Shown: positions 1-8,052 of the stretch, in pieces
How the letters are laid out: each line of letters opens with the position of its first letter
How positions within the stretch are numbered: position 1 is the first letter of the stretch
Assembly: GCA_001898225.1 (NCBI GenBank)
Contig: MKTJ01000036.1
Span: forward strand, 149,921-194,294
Length of the DNA stretch: 44,374 nucleotides
Reading direction: 5' to 3'
Source of the DNA: Chloroflexi bacterium 54-19
GTDB lineage: Bacteria; Chloroflexota; Chloroflexia; Chloroheliales; Chloroheliaceae
Translations under genes and position numbers: made by a program
Notes under the pieces: model-generated
Told to the model about the DNA's origin: nothing
Seen by the model: only the letters and a program-made list of their open reading frames with translations
Databases searched by the model: none

Positions 1-706
1 CCCCCCGCCGGATGGTTTCCTGGCTGGCCAGATAAATACCGGCCTGGTAGGGCATCAACCCGGTGACACTGCCGGTCATCGCCACGTCGATATACCGCCC
101 TTTCCCTGTGACCTGGCGACCGTGGAGGGCGGACAAGATACCGACCAGCGACATCAGCGAACCTCCCGCCAGGTCGGCCACCTGGACCCCCGGAATAACT
201 GGCGCACCATCTTTTGGGCCGGTCTGGCCGAGCGCCCCGGCGTACCCGATATAATTCAGGTCGTGGCCGGGCCGGTTTTTATAGGGTCCGGTCTGGCCGT
301 ACCCGCTGAGACTGCAATAAATCAGGCCTGGGTTTACTACCTGCAAATCCTCGTATCCAAAGCCAAGCCGGGCCATTACGCCAGGCCGGAAACTTTCGAG
401 CAAAATATCGGCCTCGGCTACGATTTTCTTAAAAATGTCTTGTGCTTCCGGCAACTTCAGGTTGAGCGAAATGCTCCGTTTGTTCCGGTTGAGTTGCATA
501 AAAGCCGGGTTCTCGCCGGGCGGCCAGCCCCAGCGCAAATAGTCGCCCATCTGGGTATCTTCAATTTTTATCACATCCGCGCCAAGGTCGGCCAGCACCA
601 GGGTAGCATGGGGGCCGGGCAGCAACCGGCTAAGGTCGACCACCTTCACACCCGAAAGAGGCAGGCGCGGGTCAATATCTTCGGCATAAGGAAACAACCG
701 GCTCAT
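1..706 (-). CDS. Class III (CaiB/BaiF) CoA-transferase, 5' part only
   Basis: Reading leftward from ATG at 706, the open frame runs off the left edge after about 235 codons. The N-terminus has the family opening LSGVKVVDLSRLLPGPHAT (about residues 17-35), followed by ADLGADVIKIE and LNRNKRSISLNLK. About residues 133-150 read SLSGYGQTGPYKNRPGHDLN, where the Asp of GHDLNY (about residue 149) matches the Asp that forms the acyl anhydride in formyl-CoA transferase. Family members move CoA between organic acids or racemise 2-methylacyl-CoA in the cytoplasm; the substrate cannot be told from this half. Its ATG overlaps the stop of the upstream TPR gene (ATGA at 706-703), so the two are probably translationally coupled. 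Confidence 0.9.
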   Translation of the reverse strand, partial: MSRLFPYAEDIDPRLPLSGVKVVDLSRLLPGPHATLVLADLGADVIKIEDTQMGDYLRWGWPPGENPAFMQLNRNKRSISLNLKLPEAQDIFKKIVAEADILLESFRPGVMARLGFGYEDLQVVNPGLIYCSLSGYGQTGPYKNRPGHDLNYIGYAGALGQTGPKDGAPVIPGVQVADLAGGSLMSLVGILSALHGRQVTGKGRYIDVAMTGSVTGLMPYQAGIYLASQETIRRG

Positions 707-1431
707 AAAATTTTATCCAGTTCTATAATCATTTCGCGGGCTTGCTCGGCCTGGACTCCAGCAGGGTCGGGCGTGAGCGTCAGGAAAGCCTGTAAATCGG
801 CGCGGGCGGGGAAAGCCTCGCCTTTATCAATAAAGACCAGGGCCCGGTAGAAATAGGCATCGCAGCCCTCACGGGGGTCGCCGGACAAGGCCCGGCCATA
901 ATCCCGGATGGCTTCATCGTAGCGCTCGAGGCGGTGCAGGGCTAACCCTCGCGCTATATACGGTCCGACCACCGCCCCCGCCTGGTCGTCCTGGTGTAAT
1001 TCGAGGGCCTGGGTGGCATCTTCGACCGTCTTATCGTATTGTTCGAGAGCAAAATAGATGCCGCCCCGCCGGAAATAAGCCTCGCCATCGTGCGGTTCAA
1101 GTTCAATCGCCTTTGTGTAGTTGTGCAAAGCGGTTTCAAGCTGGCCGAGCCCTTCCCAGGCCAATCCGAGGTTATAATGGGTGCCGGGCAGGTTGGGTTC
1201 GATGGTCAGGGCCGCCTCAAAAGCCTTGACGGACTCGCCATATCGCTCCATTTCCAACAAAGCCACTCCCTTGCCGTTCTGGGCCTCGGCAAAGAGAGCC
1301 GCCGGTTGGCCGCCTTCGACCGGGCCCAGCAAAGCGATGGCCAGGTTAAATCCTTCCAGGGCTTCGGCCCACTCCTGGTTGACTAAATCCTGTTCGGCCT
1401 GTTCGATTAGTTCTTTAGGAGATTGCTCCAC
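703..1431 (-). CDS. Tetratricopeptide-repeat (TPR) protein
   Basis: About 242 residues, nearly all TPR. At least four helix-turn-helix units can be seen, with typical lines such as THYNLGLAWEGLGQLETALH, AYFRRGGIYFALEQYDKTVE and YIARGLALHRLERYDEAIRD. There is no signal peptide or membrane segment, so it is a cytoplasmic scaffold whose partner is unknown. Start choice: a GTG at 1440 is possible, but a good Shine-Dalgarno (GGAAGGTGA, 1445-1437) would overlap it; the in-frame GTG at 1431 sits 5 nt downstream of that motif and is preferred. The stop overlaps the start of the CoA-transferase, suggesting a two-gene operon. The function is otherwise unknown. Confidence 0.85.
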   Translation of the reverse strand: MEQSPKELIEQAEQDLVNQEWAEALEGFNLAIALLGPVEGGQPAALFAEAQNGKGVALLEMERYGESVKAFEAALTIEPNLPGTHYNLGLAWEGLGQLETALHNYTKAIELEPHDGEAYFRRGGIYFALEQYDKTVEDATQALELHQDDQAGAVVGPYIARGLALHRLERYDEAIRDYGRALSGDPREGCDAYFYRALVFIDKGEAFPARADLQAFLTLTPDPAGVQAEQAREMIIELDKIL

Positions 1432-1512
1432 GCCGTTCACCTTCCGAGTTAAAAAATAATATTCCTGACCATGATATACGCTGCCAAAGTTTTCTTCAAC
1501 TGAATTAGCTAG

Positions 1513-1689
1513 TTTTTAGTTTTCAGTGTTTAGTGTTTAGATTTTTTTGCCAGGAATAAGCTTGTTACTGGGTCAAATGCAGTTTTCAGGTTTAACTCCT
1601 GAAATAAAACCCCTGGTTTTAACACCAAATTTGGCCATTCTTTTTCACTAAAAACTAATAACTAAACACTAAACACTCTCTTCTAACCT
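1513..1689. repeat. Heptamer-repeat inverted element A
   Basis: The left arm (1513-1540) is four tandem 7-mers, the last two being TGTTTAG. The right arm (1648-1689) is six 7-mers on the opposite sense, including CTAAAAA, CTAATAA, CTAAACA (twice) and CTAACCT. The arms are inverted relative to each other, so TGTTTAGTGTTTAG can pair with CTAAACACTAAACA. The 107-bp spacer holds two small hairpins: TTTCAGG (1584-1590) with CCTGAAA (1598-1604), and AAAACC with GGTTTT at 1606-1620. The right arm ends at the first base of the -35 box of the downstream RNA promoter. No open frame of note lies inside. Confidence 0.75.
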
Positions 1690-1717
1690 TGCCAAAAAGC
1701 CTCTAAAATGCTAAAAT
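1689..1717 (+). promoter_or_regulatory. Sigma70-type promoter of the 6S-like RNA
   Basis: The -35 box is TTGCCA (1689-1694, 5 of 6 to consensus), the spacer is 17 bp, and the -10 box is TAAAAT (1712-1717, 5 of 6). Transcription is predicted to start near 1724-1726, just ahead of the closing stem of the structured RNA. It is the best-formed promoter I found in the window. Confidence 0.7.
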
Positions 1718-1724
1718 ACTCTTA

Positions 1725-1918
1725 CAAATCGCCCTGCCGAGTTTGTGATGTTAACGAAGTTTTGTTCCAACAGCTTCTTACTAGGGAGTTGATTGCCTCG
1801 GAAGGTAGGCGGAGTCGTGGCTACGGCCACCTGGCTTGACGCTGATGTCCTGGGATAGACGCCCACCTGTTATTACAGGTTCAGAACCTAGTGCACACGG
1901 CCCGGCGGGGTTTTTTAT
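1725..1918 (+). ncRNA. ssrS: Structured small RNA, probable 6S RNA
   Basis: About 190 nt between a good promoter and a T-run (1911-1920), with no convincing open frame. The ends form a closing stem: 1732-1739 pairs with 1903-1910 (8 bp, one G-U), and 1741-1747 pairs with 1894-1902 with small bulges. The centre has an apical hairpin, GTGGC (1817-1821), loop TACG, GCCAC (1826-1830), extended below by GAGTC with GGCTT. The 3' side has a small hairpin, AGGTT (1877-1881) with AACCT (1885-1889). A long closing stem, an open centre, a long apical stem and a 3'-side hairpin at 160-190 nt is the 6S RNA plan, which mimics an open promoter and binds the housekeeping RNA polymerase. The identity is inferred from shape and size. 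SRP RNA, tmRNA and RNase P RNA signature motifs are absent. Confidence 0.5.
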
Positions 1919-1939
1919 TTGAAAATTCTCCCGACAACC

Positions 1940-1967
1940 TTCAAAATAAGCCCCATCCGGCTAAAAT
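1940..1967 (+). promoter_or_regulatory. Probable leaderless promoter of holA
   Basis: TTCAAA (1940-1945), a 16-bp spacer and TAAAAT (1962-1967). The holA ATG is at 1975, so a start 7-8 nt after the -10 box would fall on the ATG. No Shine-Dalgarno lies before the ATG, which agrees with a leaderless mRNA. Confidence 0.45.
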
Positions 1968-1974
1968 TCTTGCC

Positions 1975-3033
1975 ATGATATATCTTTTTTACGGCGAAGA
2001 TCGCTTCTCCCTGACCGAGGCGCTAAATAACCTCAAAAAACTGCATATTCCGCCGGAAGCGGAAGACTTTAACTTTGCCCGCCTGGATGCCCTCAAAAAC
2101 TCTTTTACCATTGATGAACTATTCCAGGCCGCCGAAGCCTATCCTTTTTTGAGTGATATGCGGCTGGTCGTCGTGACCGGGTTGATTGCTCGCCTGGGAA
2201 AAAGCGCCCTAGCCGAAGAAAGAGCCGCTGCCCGCGCCTCGACCAGGCCAACCAAAGGGGGCAAGCTCAACTCCCCGGCACGACCCACCACCCCACGCGA
2301 ACGCTTTCTGGAATTTATTCCCAACCAAATGCCTTCCACGGTCCTGGTTATCGTAGAGGATAAGGTAGACAAACGGGACGCGGTCTTTAAGGCTGTCGAA
2401 AAAGATGGGGCGGTCCGCGAATTCAAGCCGATGGAACCCTTTGCGGTAGAAAAATGGATTAACGAGCGTGCCGTTTCGCTTGGCATCAAACTCGACCGGG
2501 CTGTCGCCCCTTTATTGCGTGAGTTTGTCGGCAACAACCTCTATAGCCTTAGCAACGAGTTACAAAAACTGGGCGCTTACGCCGGGGAAGGGCAAACGGT
2601 CACGACCGATATGGTCGAAATCCTGACGCCAGAGGTCCAGGAAAGCAAGGTCTGGGACCTGACGGATGCCCTGGCCCGCCGCGACTACCGCTCCGCCATG
2701 GTCCAACTGTCCCGCCAGCGCAACGAAAGCACCCTGAGCCGTTCCGGTTTCACCCGCAAGACCTTTGCGATTATCTGCAACCAGATGTACGATTTGCTGC
2801 GGATGAGCGAACTCTACAACGCCCGCCAGACCAAAAATGAAATCGCCCAGGCGCTCAACATGAATCCATTCCGGGTGGAGAAAACTCTGCCTATGCTCCG
2901 CAACTTCCAACCGGGTCGCCTTGAGAAAATCTACGCCCGCCTGACCGAAGCCGATTACAGCGACAAATCAGGCAAGGCCGACCTCAATATTCAGCTTGAC
3001 ATGCTGGTCGCTCAAATCTGCCTCGAAAAATAA
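1975..3033 (+). CDS. holA: DNA polymerase III subunit delta
   Basis: 352 residues, about the normal length for HolA. The N-terminus IYLFYGEDRFSLTEALNNLK is the family signature, which is why the ATG at 1975 was chosen over a GTG 84 bp upstream that lies inside the structured RNA. Delta opens the beta sliding clamp as part of the clamp loader with tau/gamma and delta-prime. Domains I-II (about 1-200) carry the AAA+-like fold without a functional P-loop, as usual for delta; domain III (about 210-345) is the helical collar. A basic, low-complexity insert (about residues 78-108, rich in Ala, Arg, Thr and Pro) interrupts the N-terminal domain and looks disordered. There is no Shine-Dalgarno; see the promoter entry. 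Confidence 0.92.
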   Translation: MIYLFYGEDRFSLTEALNNLKKLHIPPEAEDFNFARLDALKNSFTIDELFQAAEAYPFLSDMRLVVVTGLIARLGKSALAEERAAARASTRPTKGGKLNSPARPTTPRERFLEFIPNQMPSTVLVIVEDKVDKRDAVFKAVEKDGAVREFKPMEPFAVEKWINERAVSLGIKLDRAVAPLLREFVGNNLYSLSNELQKLGAYAGEGQTVTTDMVEILTPEVQESKVWDLTDALARRDYRSAMVQLSRQRNESTLSRSGFTRKTFAIICNQMYDLLRMSELYNARQTKNEIAQALNMNPFRVEKTLPMLRNFQPGRLEKIYARLTEADYSDKSGKADLNIQLDMLVAQICLEK

Positions 3034-3089
3034 ACTCATCTTTGCCAGTTCTTTTCTTTCAAGACTTATAGTTATGGATTGGAATTTTT

Positions 3090-4247
3090 ATGACCGTCAC
3101 AACCGAAAACACCGGGGCTGACTTTGAACAGCTATTGGAAAAACTAAAAGATAGTGACCCCGAAACGCGCCGACAGGCTGCCCTTGACCTCAAAGATTTG
3201 GGCGATGTCCGGGCTGTGCCATTTCTGCTTGAAAGATTGCAAGATAACAACCCTGAGGTGCAATACGTTTCTATCTGGGCTTTACAAGAGCTAAAAGACG
3301 AGCGGGCCGTTGAACCGCTAATGGAAATCCTGCAAAACCGGAAAACACTGTCTCACTTCGTAAGTGAGTCGGCTGCCGAAACGCTCGGAAAACTTCAAGC
3401 GGAGCAGGCTTTCGAGCTTCTTGCCTCCATCATACAAGACCATACCGAAAAATTAAGTGTACGGCTATCGGCCCTGGAAGGCATTTCCAAGTACGATATT
3501 TCCCGGATAAACCCCCAGGTAGACGAACTAATCTTGAACTGCTTCCGGGATAAAACCAACCCGGAAGACCTGCGTTACGAAGCGGTCGGCCTTATGGGTG
3601 AATTGTCCGTACCTGGTAGTTTCGATCTGCTGGTGGAAATTTTGAAAAACCCTGACGAAACGGACCATATCCGGGCCAACGCCGCCTACGCCCTCGGTAT
3701 TTTCGATGAAGATGCCGCCCTGCAACCCCTTCTTGATGCCACCACCGACCCAGACGATGAAGTCCGCTACTGGGCTACCAACGGCCTGGGCCATCTTGAA
3801 CTAAAAGAGGCAGTTCCCCGCCTGATTGAAATTCTGGGACAGGACGAGGATGGTGGCGTCCGTAGCGCGGCGGCTTATTCGCTTGAGGTCATAAAAGACC
3901 CTCGTGGGGTCGAACCCTTAATTGCCGCCCTAAAAGATAAAAACTGGAACACCCGCTGGTGGGTAATTGCCGCCCTGGGTGATTTAGATGATGTTCGGGC
4001 GGTCCCGGCCCTCAAAAAGATGCTTTATGATAAAAGTGCCAGGGTGGCCGAATGGGCCGCCAAGATACTCAATGGTTTTCCCGGTACAAACGTGGTCGCC
4101 GATTTAGAGGCCATGCTGGGGAAATTAAAAGGCCAGGGTAAAGACAGCCAGCGCCGACGCAAAGCCCTCGAAAAAGCCCTGGACAGCGTAAAAAAAGCCA
4201 ATGAAAGAAAAGCCAGCGAAGATCGACAATCACAAAATGCGAAATAG
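3090..4247 (+). CDS. HEAT-repeat (PBS-lyase-type) protein
   Basis: 385 residues made of roughly nine HEAT/armadillo-like units of about 30 residues. Each has the pattern of an alpha-helix, a conserved DPxxxVR-like turn and a second helix, for example LKDSDPETRRQAALDLKDL and LGQDEDGGVRSAAAYSLE. The last 50 residues turn into a Lys/Arg-rich coiled tail. It has no signal peptide. Such proteins are protein-binding scaffolds, and some act in phycobilin-type lyase reactions; nothing here points to bilins. A weak promoter, TTGCCA (3042) with TATAGT (3067), precedes it, and there is no clear ribosome site. The cupin gene starts 19 bp after its stop, so the two are probably co-transcribed. Confidence 0.85.
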   Translation: MTVTTENTGADFEQLLEKLKDSDPETRRQAALDLKDLGDVRAVPFLLERLQDNNPEVQYVSIWALQELKDERAVEPLMEILQNRKTLSHFVSESAAETLGKLQAEQAFELLASIIQDHTEKLSVRLSALEGISKYDISRINPQVDELILNCFRDKTNPEDLRYEAVGLMGELSVPGSFDLLVEILKNPDETDHIRANAAYALGIFDEDAALQPLLDATTDPDDEVRYWATNGLGHLELKEAVPRLIEILGQDEDGGVRSAAAYSLEVIKDPRGVEPLIAALKDKNWNTRWWVIAALGDLDDVRAVPALKKMLYDKSARVAEWAAKILNGFPGTNVVADLEAMLGKLKGQGKDSQRRRKALEKALDSVKKANERKASEDRQSQNAK

Positions 4248-4265
4248 AAAGATAAAGAATTAAAA

Positions 4266-4688
4266 ATGGCAGAAATTAGGCAGTTCGGTCCCGATAAAAA
4301 ACAACCTGCTCCTTTTCCCGGCCCGGTCAACCTTTCCAGCGTCATGATTCAACTTCCGAGCGAGGTCAAAGGAAAAATACCGGAAGACCAACTGCGCGAA
4401 CGGTTCGCTGGATTGCCCCTCTTTATAAACCAGGACGTGGCCGTGGCTGCCCTTTACCTCGAACCTCACGGTGAGATAAACGAGCACGATTCCGACCGGC
4501 CTACATTGCTGCTAGTAATTGGGGGAAGCGGGTTTGTCCAGGTAGGTGGCCCGACGGCGCCGATCCAACCCGTGAAAGCCGGGGACGCCCTGCTCTGGCC
4601 GCCTTTTGTCTTGCACAAAGCCTGGACCGAGGACCAACCAATGCAGGTGATTACCGTGGAATATTCGGCGGAAGAAAGACTGGTTTAA
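4266..4688 (+). CDS. Small single-domain cupin protein
   Basis: 140 residues. The cupin barrel is seen as two motifs: EPHGEINEHDSDRPTLLLVI (about 70-89) and GDALLWPPFVLHKAWTEDQ (about 106-124). His and Glu residues in these stretches are candidate metal ligands, but motif 1 is looser than the classic HxH(x)4E. It may be a sugar-binding or enzymatic cupin; the substrate cannot be told. It follows the HEAT-repeat gene after 19 bp. Its stop overlaps the stop of the convergent methyltransferase gene by a few bases. Confidence 0.75.
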   Translation: MAEIRQFGPDKKQPAPFPGPVNLSSVMIQLPSEVKGKIPEDQLRERFAGLPLFINQDVAVAALYLEPHGEINEHDSDRPTLLLVIGGSGFVQVGGPTAPIQPVKAGDALLWPPFVLHKAWTEDQPMQVITVEYSAEERLV

Positions 4689-5359
4689 GGCTGCTTCTGG
4701 TAGAGGACACGAAAGCGACGAGTCGGGGAGTCGGCCTTCTCGTCGAGGAAATCTTCAAAAGATAGGGTTTGAAAGCCCAAAACATCAAACTGGCTCAGTT
4801 CGGCTTTCGAGAGGGGCCAGGGAAGGTTACCGGGTTCAGCCTGGTCATCACGGCCCCGGCAGATAATCAGCAATTGCCCGCCGGGAGCCGCCAACCGGCC
4901 CAGTTCGAGGAAAGCCTGCGGACGGTTGGCCGGGGGAAGGCATTGCAAAGTATAAACTTCGAGGACAAAATCAAACCTTCCCACCCAATCTTCGGGCGGG
5001 TTGAGCAGGTCGGCCACCTCGTAGGTCACGCTACTCCGGGGAAACCGCTCCTTACACCAGACCACCGCACTCGGAGCCACGTCAAAGGCCGTCACCACGA
5101 AACCACGGCGGGCCAACTCCTCCGCATCATCCCCCAGGCCGCAACCCACCACCAGGGCATTCCGGCTATCCCCATGTACTGCTTCGCGGTCAAGCCACTC
5201 TATTAAATTTGGATTGGGGGCTAAATCGGCCCAGGAGATATTATGTGGGTTCCCGGCAGCGCTGGCATAAAACGGCTCAAACCAGCCAGTAGCATTACCG
5301 CTTTCTAAATAGGGCTTTGCTTCTTCGCGGGCGTTTTGCCGGGAAACCTCTTGCGACAT
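4685..5359 (-). CDS. Class I SAM-dependent methyltransferase
   Basis: 224 residues. The SAM-binding motif I is ALVVGCGLGDDAEELA (about 68-83), and the acidic motif II loop ends in VTAFDVAPSAV. Motif post-I and IV are seen in VADLLNP and FDFVLEVYTLQCL. The N-terminus, with the phrase GWFEPFYASAAGNP, is like thiopurine methyltransferase/TPMT-type and tellurite-resistance TehB-like enzymes, which act on small molecules. The target is unknown. It is the last gene of a likely operon with purine nucleoside phosphorylase (22-bp gap) and the bPH2 protein. Confidence 0.85.
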   Translation of the reverse strand: MSQEVSRQNAREEAKPYLESGNATGWFEPFYASAAGNPHNISWADLAPNPNLIEWLDREAVHGDSRNALVVGCGLGDDAEELARRGFVVTAFDVAPSAVVWCKERFPRSSVTYEVADLLNPPEDWVGRFDFVLEVYTLQCLPPANRPQAFLELGRLAAPGGQLLIICRGRDDQAEPGNLPWPLSKAELSQFDVLGFQTLSFEDFLDEKADSPTRRFRVLYQKQP

Positions 5360-5380
5360 TTTAAAACCTTCGAGGAATTA

Positions 5381-6223
5381 TTAAATCCGGGGCAGGATAG
5401 CCTTGACCAGGCTTACCAGGCGCGGCCCCACCATTTTGCCAACCTCGATAACTTCCTCGCCGTTAGCCTCCACGGTGGTATCAGGGTTGAGTGTATTGGT
5501 GATAGTGCTGATACCCAGCACCCGCATACCGCCGTGGACCGCCACGATAACCTCCGGTACCGTTGACATGCCAACGGCGTCCGCGCCCCAGGCCCGCAAC
5601 ATTCGCATTTCGGCGCGGGTCTCGAAATTTGGCCCGGTCAGCATTACATAGGTGCCCTGGTGAAATCGGATACCGAGTTTGTTGGCTTCTTCCTGGGCAA
5701 TATCGCGTAACTCCTGGGTGTAGGAATTCACCACCGGCAGGAATCGCGGGCCAAGTGAATCGTCGTTGGGGCCGCGCAGGGGGTTCTGCCCGGCCATACC
5801 GGGCAAAAAGATGTGGTCGTTCAGGGCCATAAGGTCGCCGGTCTGAAAAGTTGGGTTGAGACCACCCGCCGCGTTTGTTACCACCAGGGTGCCGATACCG
5901 AGCGCCCGCATTACCCGCACCGGGAAGGTCACCTGGGCCATGTCGTGCCCTTCGTAGAAGTGGAACCGCCCCTGCATCGCCAGGACACCCTTGCCGCCAA
6001 GCTGGCCTATCACCAGGCGTCCGGCGTGGCCGGGTGCGGTCGAACCGACAAAACCGGGTATAACATGGTAGGGAATGGTGATAGGGTCTTCTATTTCGTC
6101 GGCCAGGCCGCCCAGGCCGCTACCCAGGATGATACCGACGGTAGGGTGGCGGTCGCCAAGCAGGGGCTGGATAAATTCCTGGGCGTGGCGAGTCAGTTGA
6201 GTTAGGTTATCCACGGTTGGCAA
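5381..6223 (-). CDS. punA: Purine-nucleoside phosphorylase
   Basis: 280 residues, the trimeric (class I, PNP-I) type. It splits purine ribo- and deoxyribonucleosides with phosphate for base salvage. The phosphate loop is ILGSGLGGLADEI (31-44); the GRFHFYEGH stretch (85-93) carries Arg and His for phosphate; LTGPNFETRAE (195-204) includes the purine-site Glu201; STITNT (239-244) holds the base-contacting Asn243. Family length is 270-290. The start is a TTG at 6223 without a strong ribosome site; a GTG nine bases further in (6214) is an alternative. It sits between the bPH2 gene and the methyltransferase gene on the same strand. Confidence 0.95.
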   Translation of the reverse strand: MPTVDNLTQLTRHAQEFIQPLLGDRHPTVGIILGSGLGGLADEIEDPITIPYHVIPGFVGSTAPGHAGRLVIGQLGGKGVLAMQGRFHFYEGHDMAQVTFPVRVMRALGIGTLVVTNAAGGLNPTFQTGDLMALNDHIFLPGMAGQNPLRGPNDDSLGPRFLPVVNSYTQELRDIAQEEANKLGIRFHQGTYVMLTGPNFETRAEMRMLRAWGADAVGMSTVPEVIVAVHGGMRVLGISTITNTLNPDTTVEANGEEVIEVGKMVGPRLVSLVKAILPRI

Positions 6224-6259
6224 TATTCTTTCTATTTGGCTAATTTCAAAATTTAGAAA

Positions 6260-7159
6260 TTAGAGACGGTTCATTAACTCGGTTTTCTTGCTCTGGAACT
6301 CGGCTTCGCTGATGATGCCATTATCGCGCAACCGGGCCAGTTGGGCGATGCTATCGGCGATTTGCTGCGGGGTGGCCGGTTGTTGCTGGGCGGGACGGTA
6401 AGCGCTGGTGGCCTGGGCCGAGGGCTGCTGGTAGGGTTGCGGCTGGGGTTGGGGTGGGACCACCGGGCTGTAACCACGCGGGTCATTCTGGTAGACCGGT
6501 TGAGGCGCCGGGGCGGGGCGTTGCCTGACCTGTTGCTGTTGTTGTTTCAAGTTTTGCTGGTGGACGTGCCGGTTCGAGGGTTTGTCTTCGCCATCGGTGC
6601 TGTAGGAGCGGGGACCGCCGGGCGCAAAGTCGCTGGCGTCACCGTAGTAGCGGTTCTTGGCGTTTAGCATGATTTTCTTGAACTCGAACGGTTTATCGAG
6701 ATAATCGAGCTGGTTTATACCGGTATCGCTGCCGGTCAAAAGCCGGACTGTGCCATAACCAAGCATCCGGCCAAACAGGGTCTGGTCAGTCTCTATGTCG
6801 TTAATTTTCTCGATAGAAGTCGTGTATTCTTTTTTGTTGATGATACCTTCAACCTGGATAACCCGCTCGTTGGTGATGATATATTGTTCGGCGGCCCAGA
6901 CCAGGTAGGAGATGCCAAAAGCGATAAATGCGACTAGCATAGCTACCATGCAGATTATACTAACAAAAGGGCGGATGGTCGTCACAAAACCGGAAGCATC
7001 ACCTTGAGGATTATAAGCATTAATAAAAATTAATACGGCAAGGGCAAAGATAAAGAGTAAAATCCACTGGATAGCAGCCCGAATCAGCACAATTACATGC
7101 TTATGGGCCACGTGGACAATCTGTTCACCGCTACTCAGGTTTGCTTTGTTGTAGGCCAT
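6260..7159 (-). CDS. bPH2-domain membrane protein with C-terminal SHOCT domain
   Basis: 299 residues. Two membrane helices (about 22-46 and 62-88) are followed by a bacterial PH domain of the bPH2/YdbS type (about 90-165), with the typical line QYIITNERVIQVEGIINKK and the later RMLGYGTVRLLTGSD. A 90-residue linker (about 170-262) is rich in Gln, Pro and Tyr. The last 34 residues form a SHOCT domain, IAQLARLRDNGIISEAEFQ, a short oligomerisation module. The PH domain should face the cytoplasm. The function of such proteins is not established. The gene is 120 bp downstream of recO on the same strand and 36 bp upstream of punA. Confidence 0.88.
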   Translation of the reverse strand: MAYNKANLSSGEQIVHVAHKHVIVLIRAAIQWILLFIFALAVLIFINAYNPQGDASGFVTTIRPFVSIICMVAMLVAFIAFGISYLVWAAEQYIITNERVIQVEGIINKKEYTTSIEKINDIETDQTLFGRMLGYGTVRLLTGSDTGINQLDYLDKPFEFKKIMLNAKNRYYGDASDFAPGGPRSYSTDGEDKPSNRHVHQQNLKQQQQQVRQRPAPAPQPVYQNDPRGYSPVVPPQPQPQPYQQPSAQATSAYRPAQQQPATPQQIADSIAQLARLRDNGIISEAEFQSKKTELMNRL

Positions 7160-7278
7160 GCCATCCCTCTTTCTCAGCGCGTCAACTGAAAGTTTAAAAA
7201 CTAGCCGCCTGCGATAACCACTTTTACGGAATTAAATACGCAAAATTTTGTAGATAGTTTGAAAAACGCCAGAACTTT

Positions 7279-8046
7279 TTACGAAACGGTATGAATGAAC
7301 TCAGCCGATTTCAAATCGCGTTCCAGGAGATACCGGGTGTAACTCCGCATAGCCTGTTCCAGTTCGCGCCGCAAATTATCACTCAGGCGCAGCTTGGGAA
7401 TTTCATTGAACGGCGTGCGCTGCAAATGGCGCAAGACTTTCAGGGCATCCACGCTTAACTCAGCGCTGCGGCGCTCGATGTTCCCGCATTCGTTACACAA
7501 AACCCCACCCAGTTCCGGGCTAAAAAAGTTCACGACCGGGCGCAGTTCGGCCTGACAGCGGACGCATTGTTGCAGTTGGGGCCGGTAGCCCATGAAGGAA
7601 AGCAGGTGTAACTCGTAGGCCCGCAGGGTGATGTTGGGGTCGTCCCCCGAATTGAGGCCGCTAAAGGTATCCACCATCAGTTCGTAAGCGGGGTAATTCT
7701 GGCTGCCTTCCTCGGTCAGGCGGTCGAGCAATTCGGCCACGTAAGAGGCATGGGCCACCAGGTTCAAGTCCTCGCGGAGCTTGCGATAAATATTTATCGG
7801 CTCGCTTTGCGTGACAATATCGAGGTTGCGGCCCTTGGCTATCAGGAGGCGGCTCTTGGTAAAGAGCTCCACGTAACCTCCCAGGCGACTGGTAGTGCGG
7901 CGGACCCCTTTCGCCACCACCCGCAATTTTCCGTGGTCGGGCGTGTAAATGGTCAGGATTTTGTCGGCCTCGCCCACGTTCATCCGCCGGATAACCACCG
8001 CCTCGGTCCGGTATAATCTTTCATTTTCCTTAATTTCGTTCGCCAT
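7279..8046 (-). CDS. recO: DNA repair protein RecO
   Basis: 255 residues. An N-terminal OB fold (about 8-85, with RTEAVVIRRMNVGEADKILT) is followed by a helical domain. It carries a zinc site of four cysteines, C161-C164 and C184-C187, in the form CVRC and CNEC. RecO loads RecA on SSB-coated single-stranded DNA together with RecR. A TTG at 8052 lies two codons upstream, but ATG 8046 is preferred: a perfect TATAAT (8058-8053 on this strand) ends 6 nt before it, which would place the transcript start on the ATG. The family usually has 240-270 residues. Confidence 0.93.
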   Translation of the reverse strand: MANEIKENERLYRTEAVVIRRMNVGEADKILTIYTPDHGKLRVVAKGVRRTTSRLGGYVELFTKSRLLIAKGRNLDIVTQSEPINIYRKLREDLNLVAHASYVAELLDRLTEEGSQNYPAYELMVDTFSGLNSGDDPNITLRAYELHLLSFMGYRPQLQQCVRCQAELRPVVNFFSPELGGVLCNECGNIERRSAELSVDALKVLRHLQRTPFNEIPKLRLSDNLRRELEQAMRSYTRYLLERDLKSAEFIHTVS

Positions 8047-8052
8047 AATCAA

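Noticed and set aside
122..850. A 242-codon plus-strand frame over the CoA-transferase and TPR genes
   Set aside because: The opposite strand encodes clear family motifs throughout; this frame encodes none.
1725..1918. SRP RNA, tmRNA or RNase P RNA
   Set aside because: None of their signature motifs is seen; 6S RNA fits the overall shape better.
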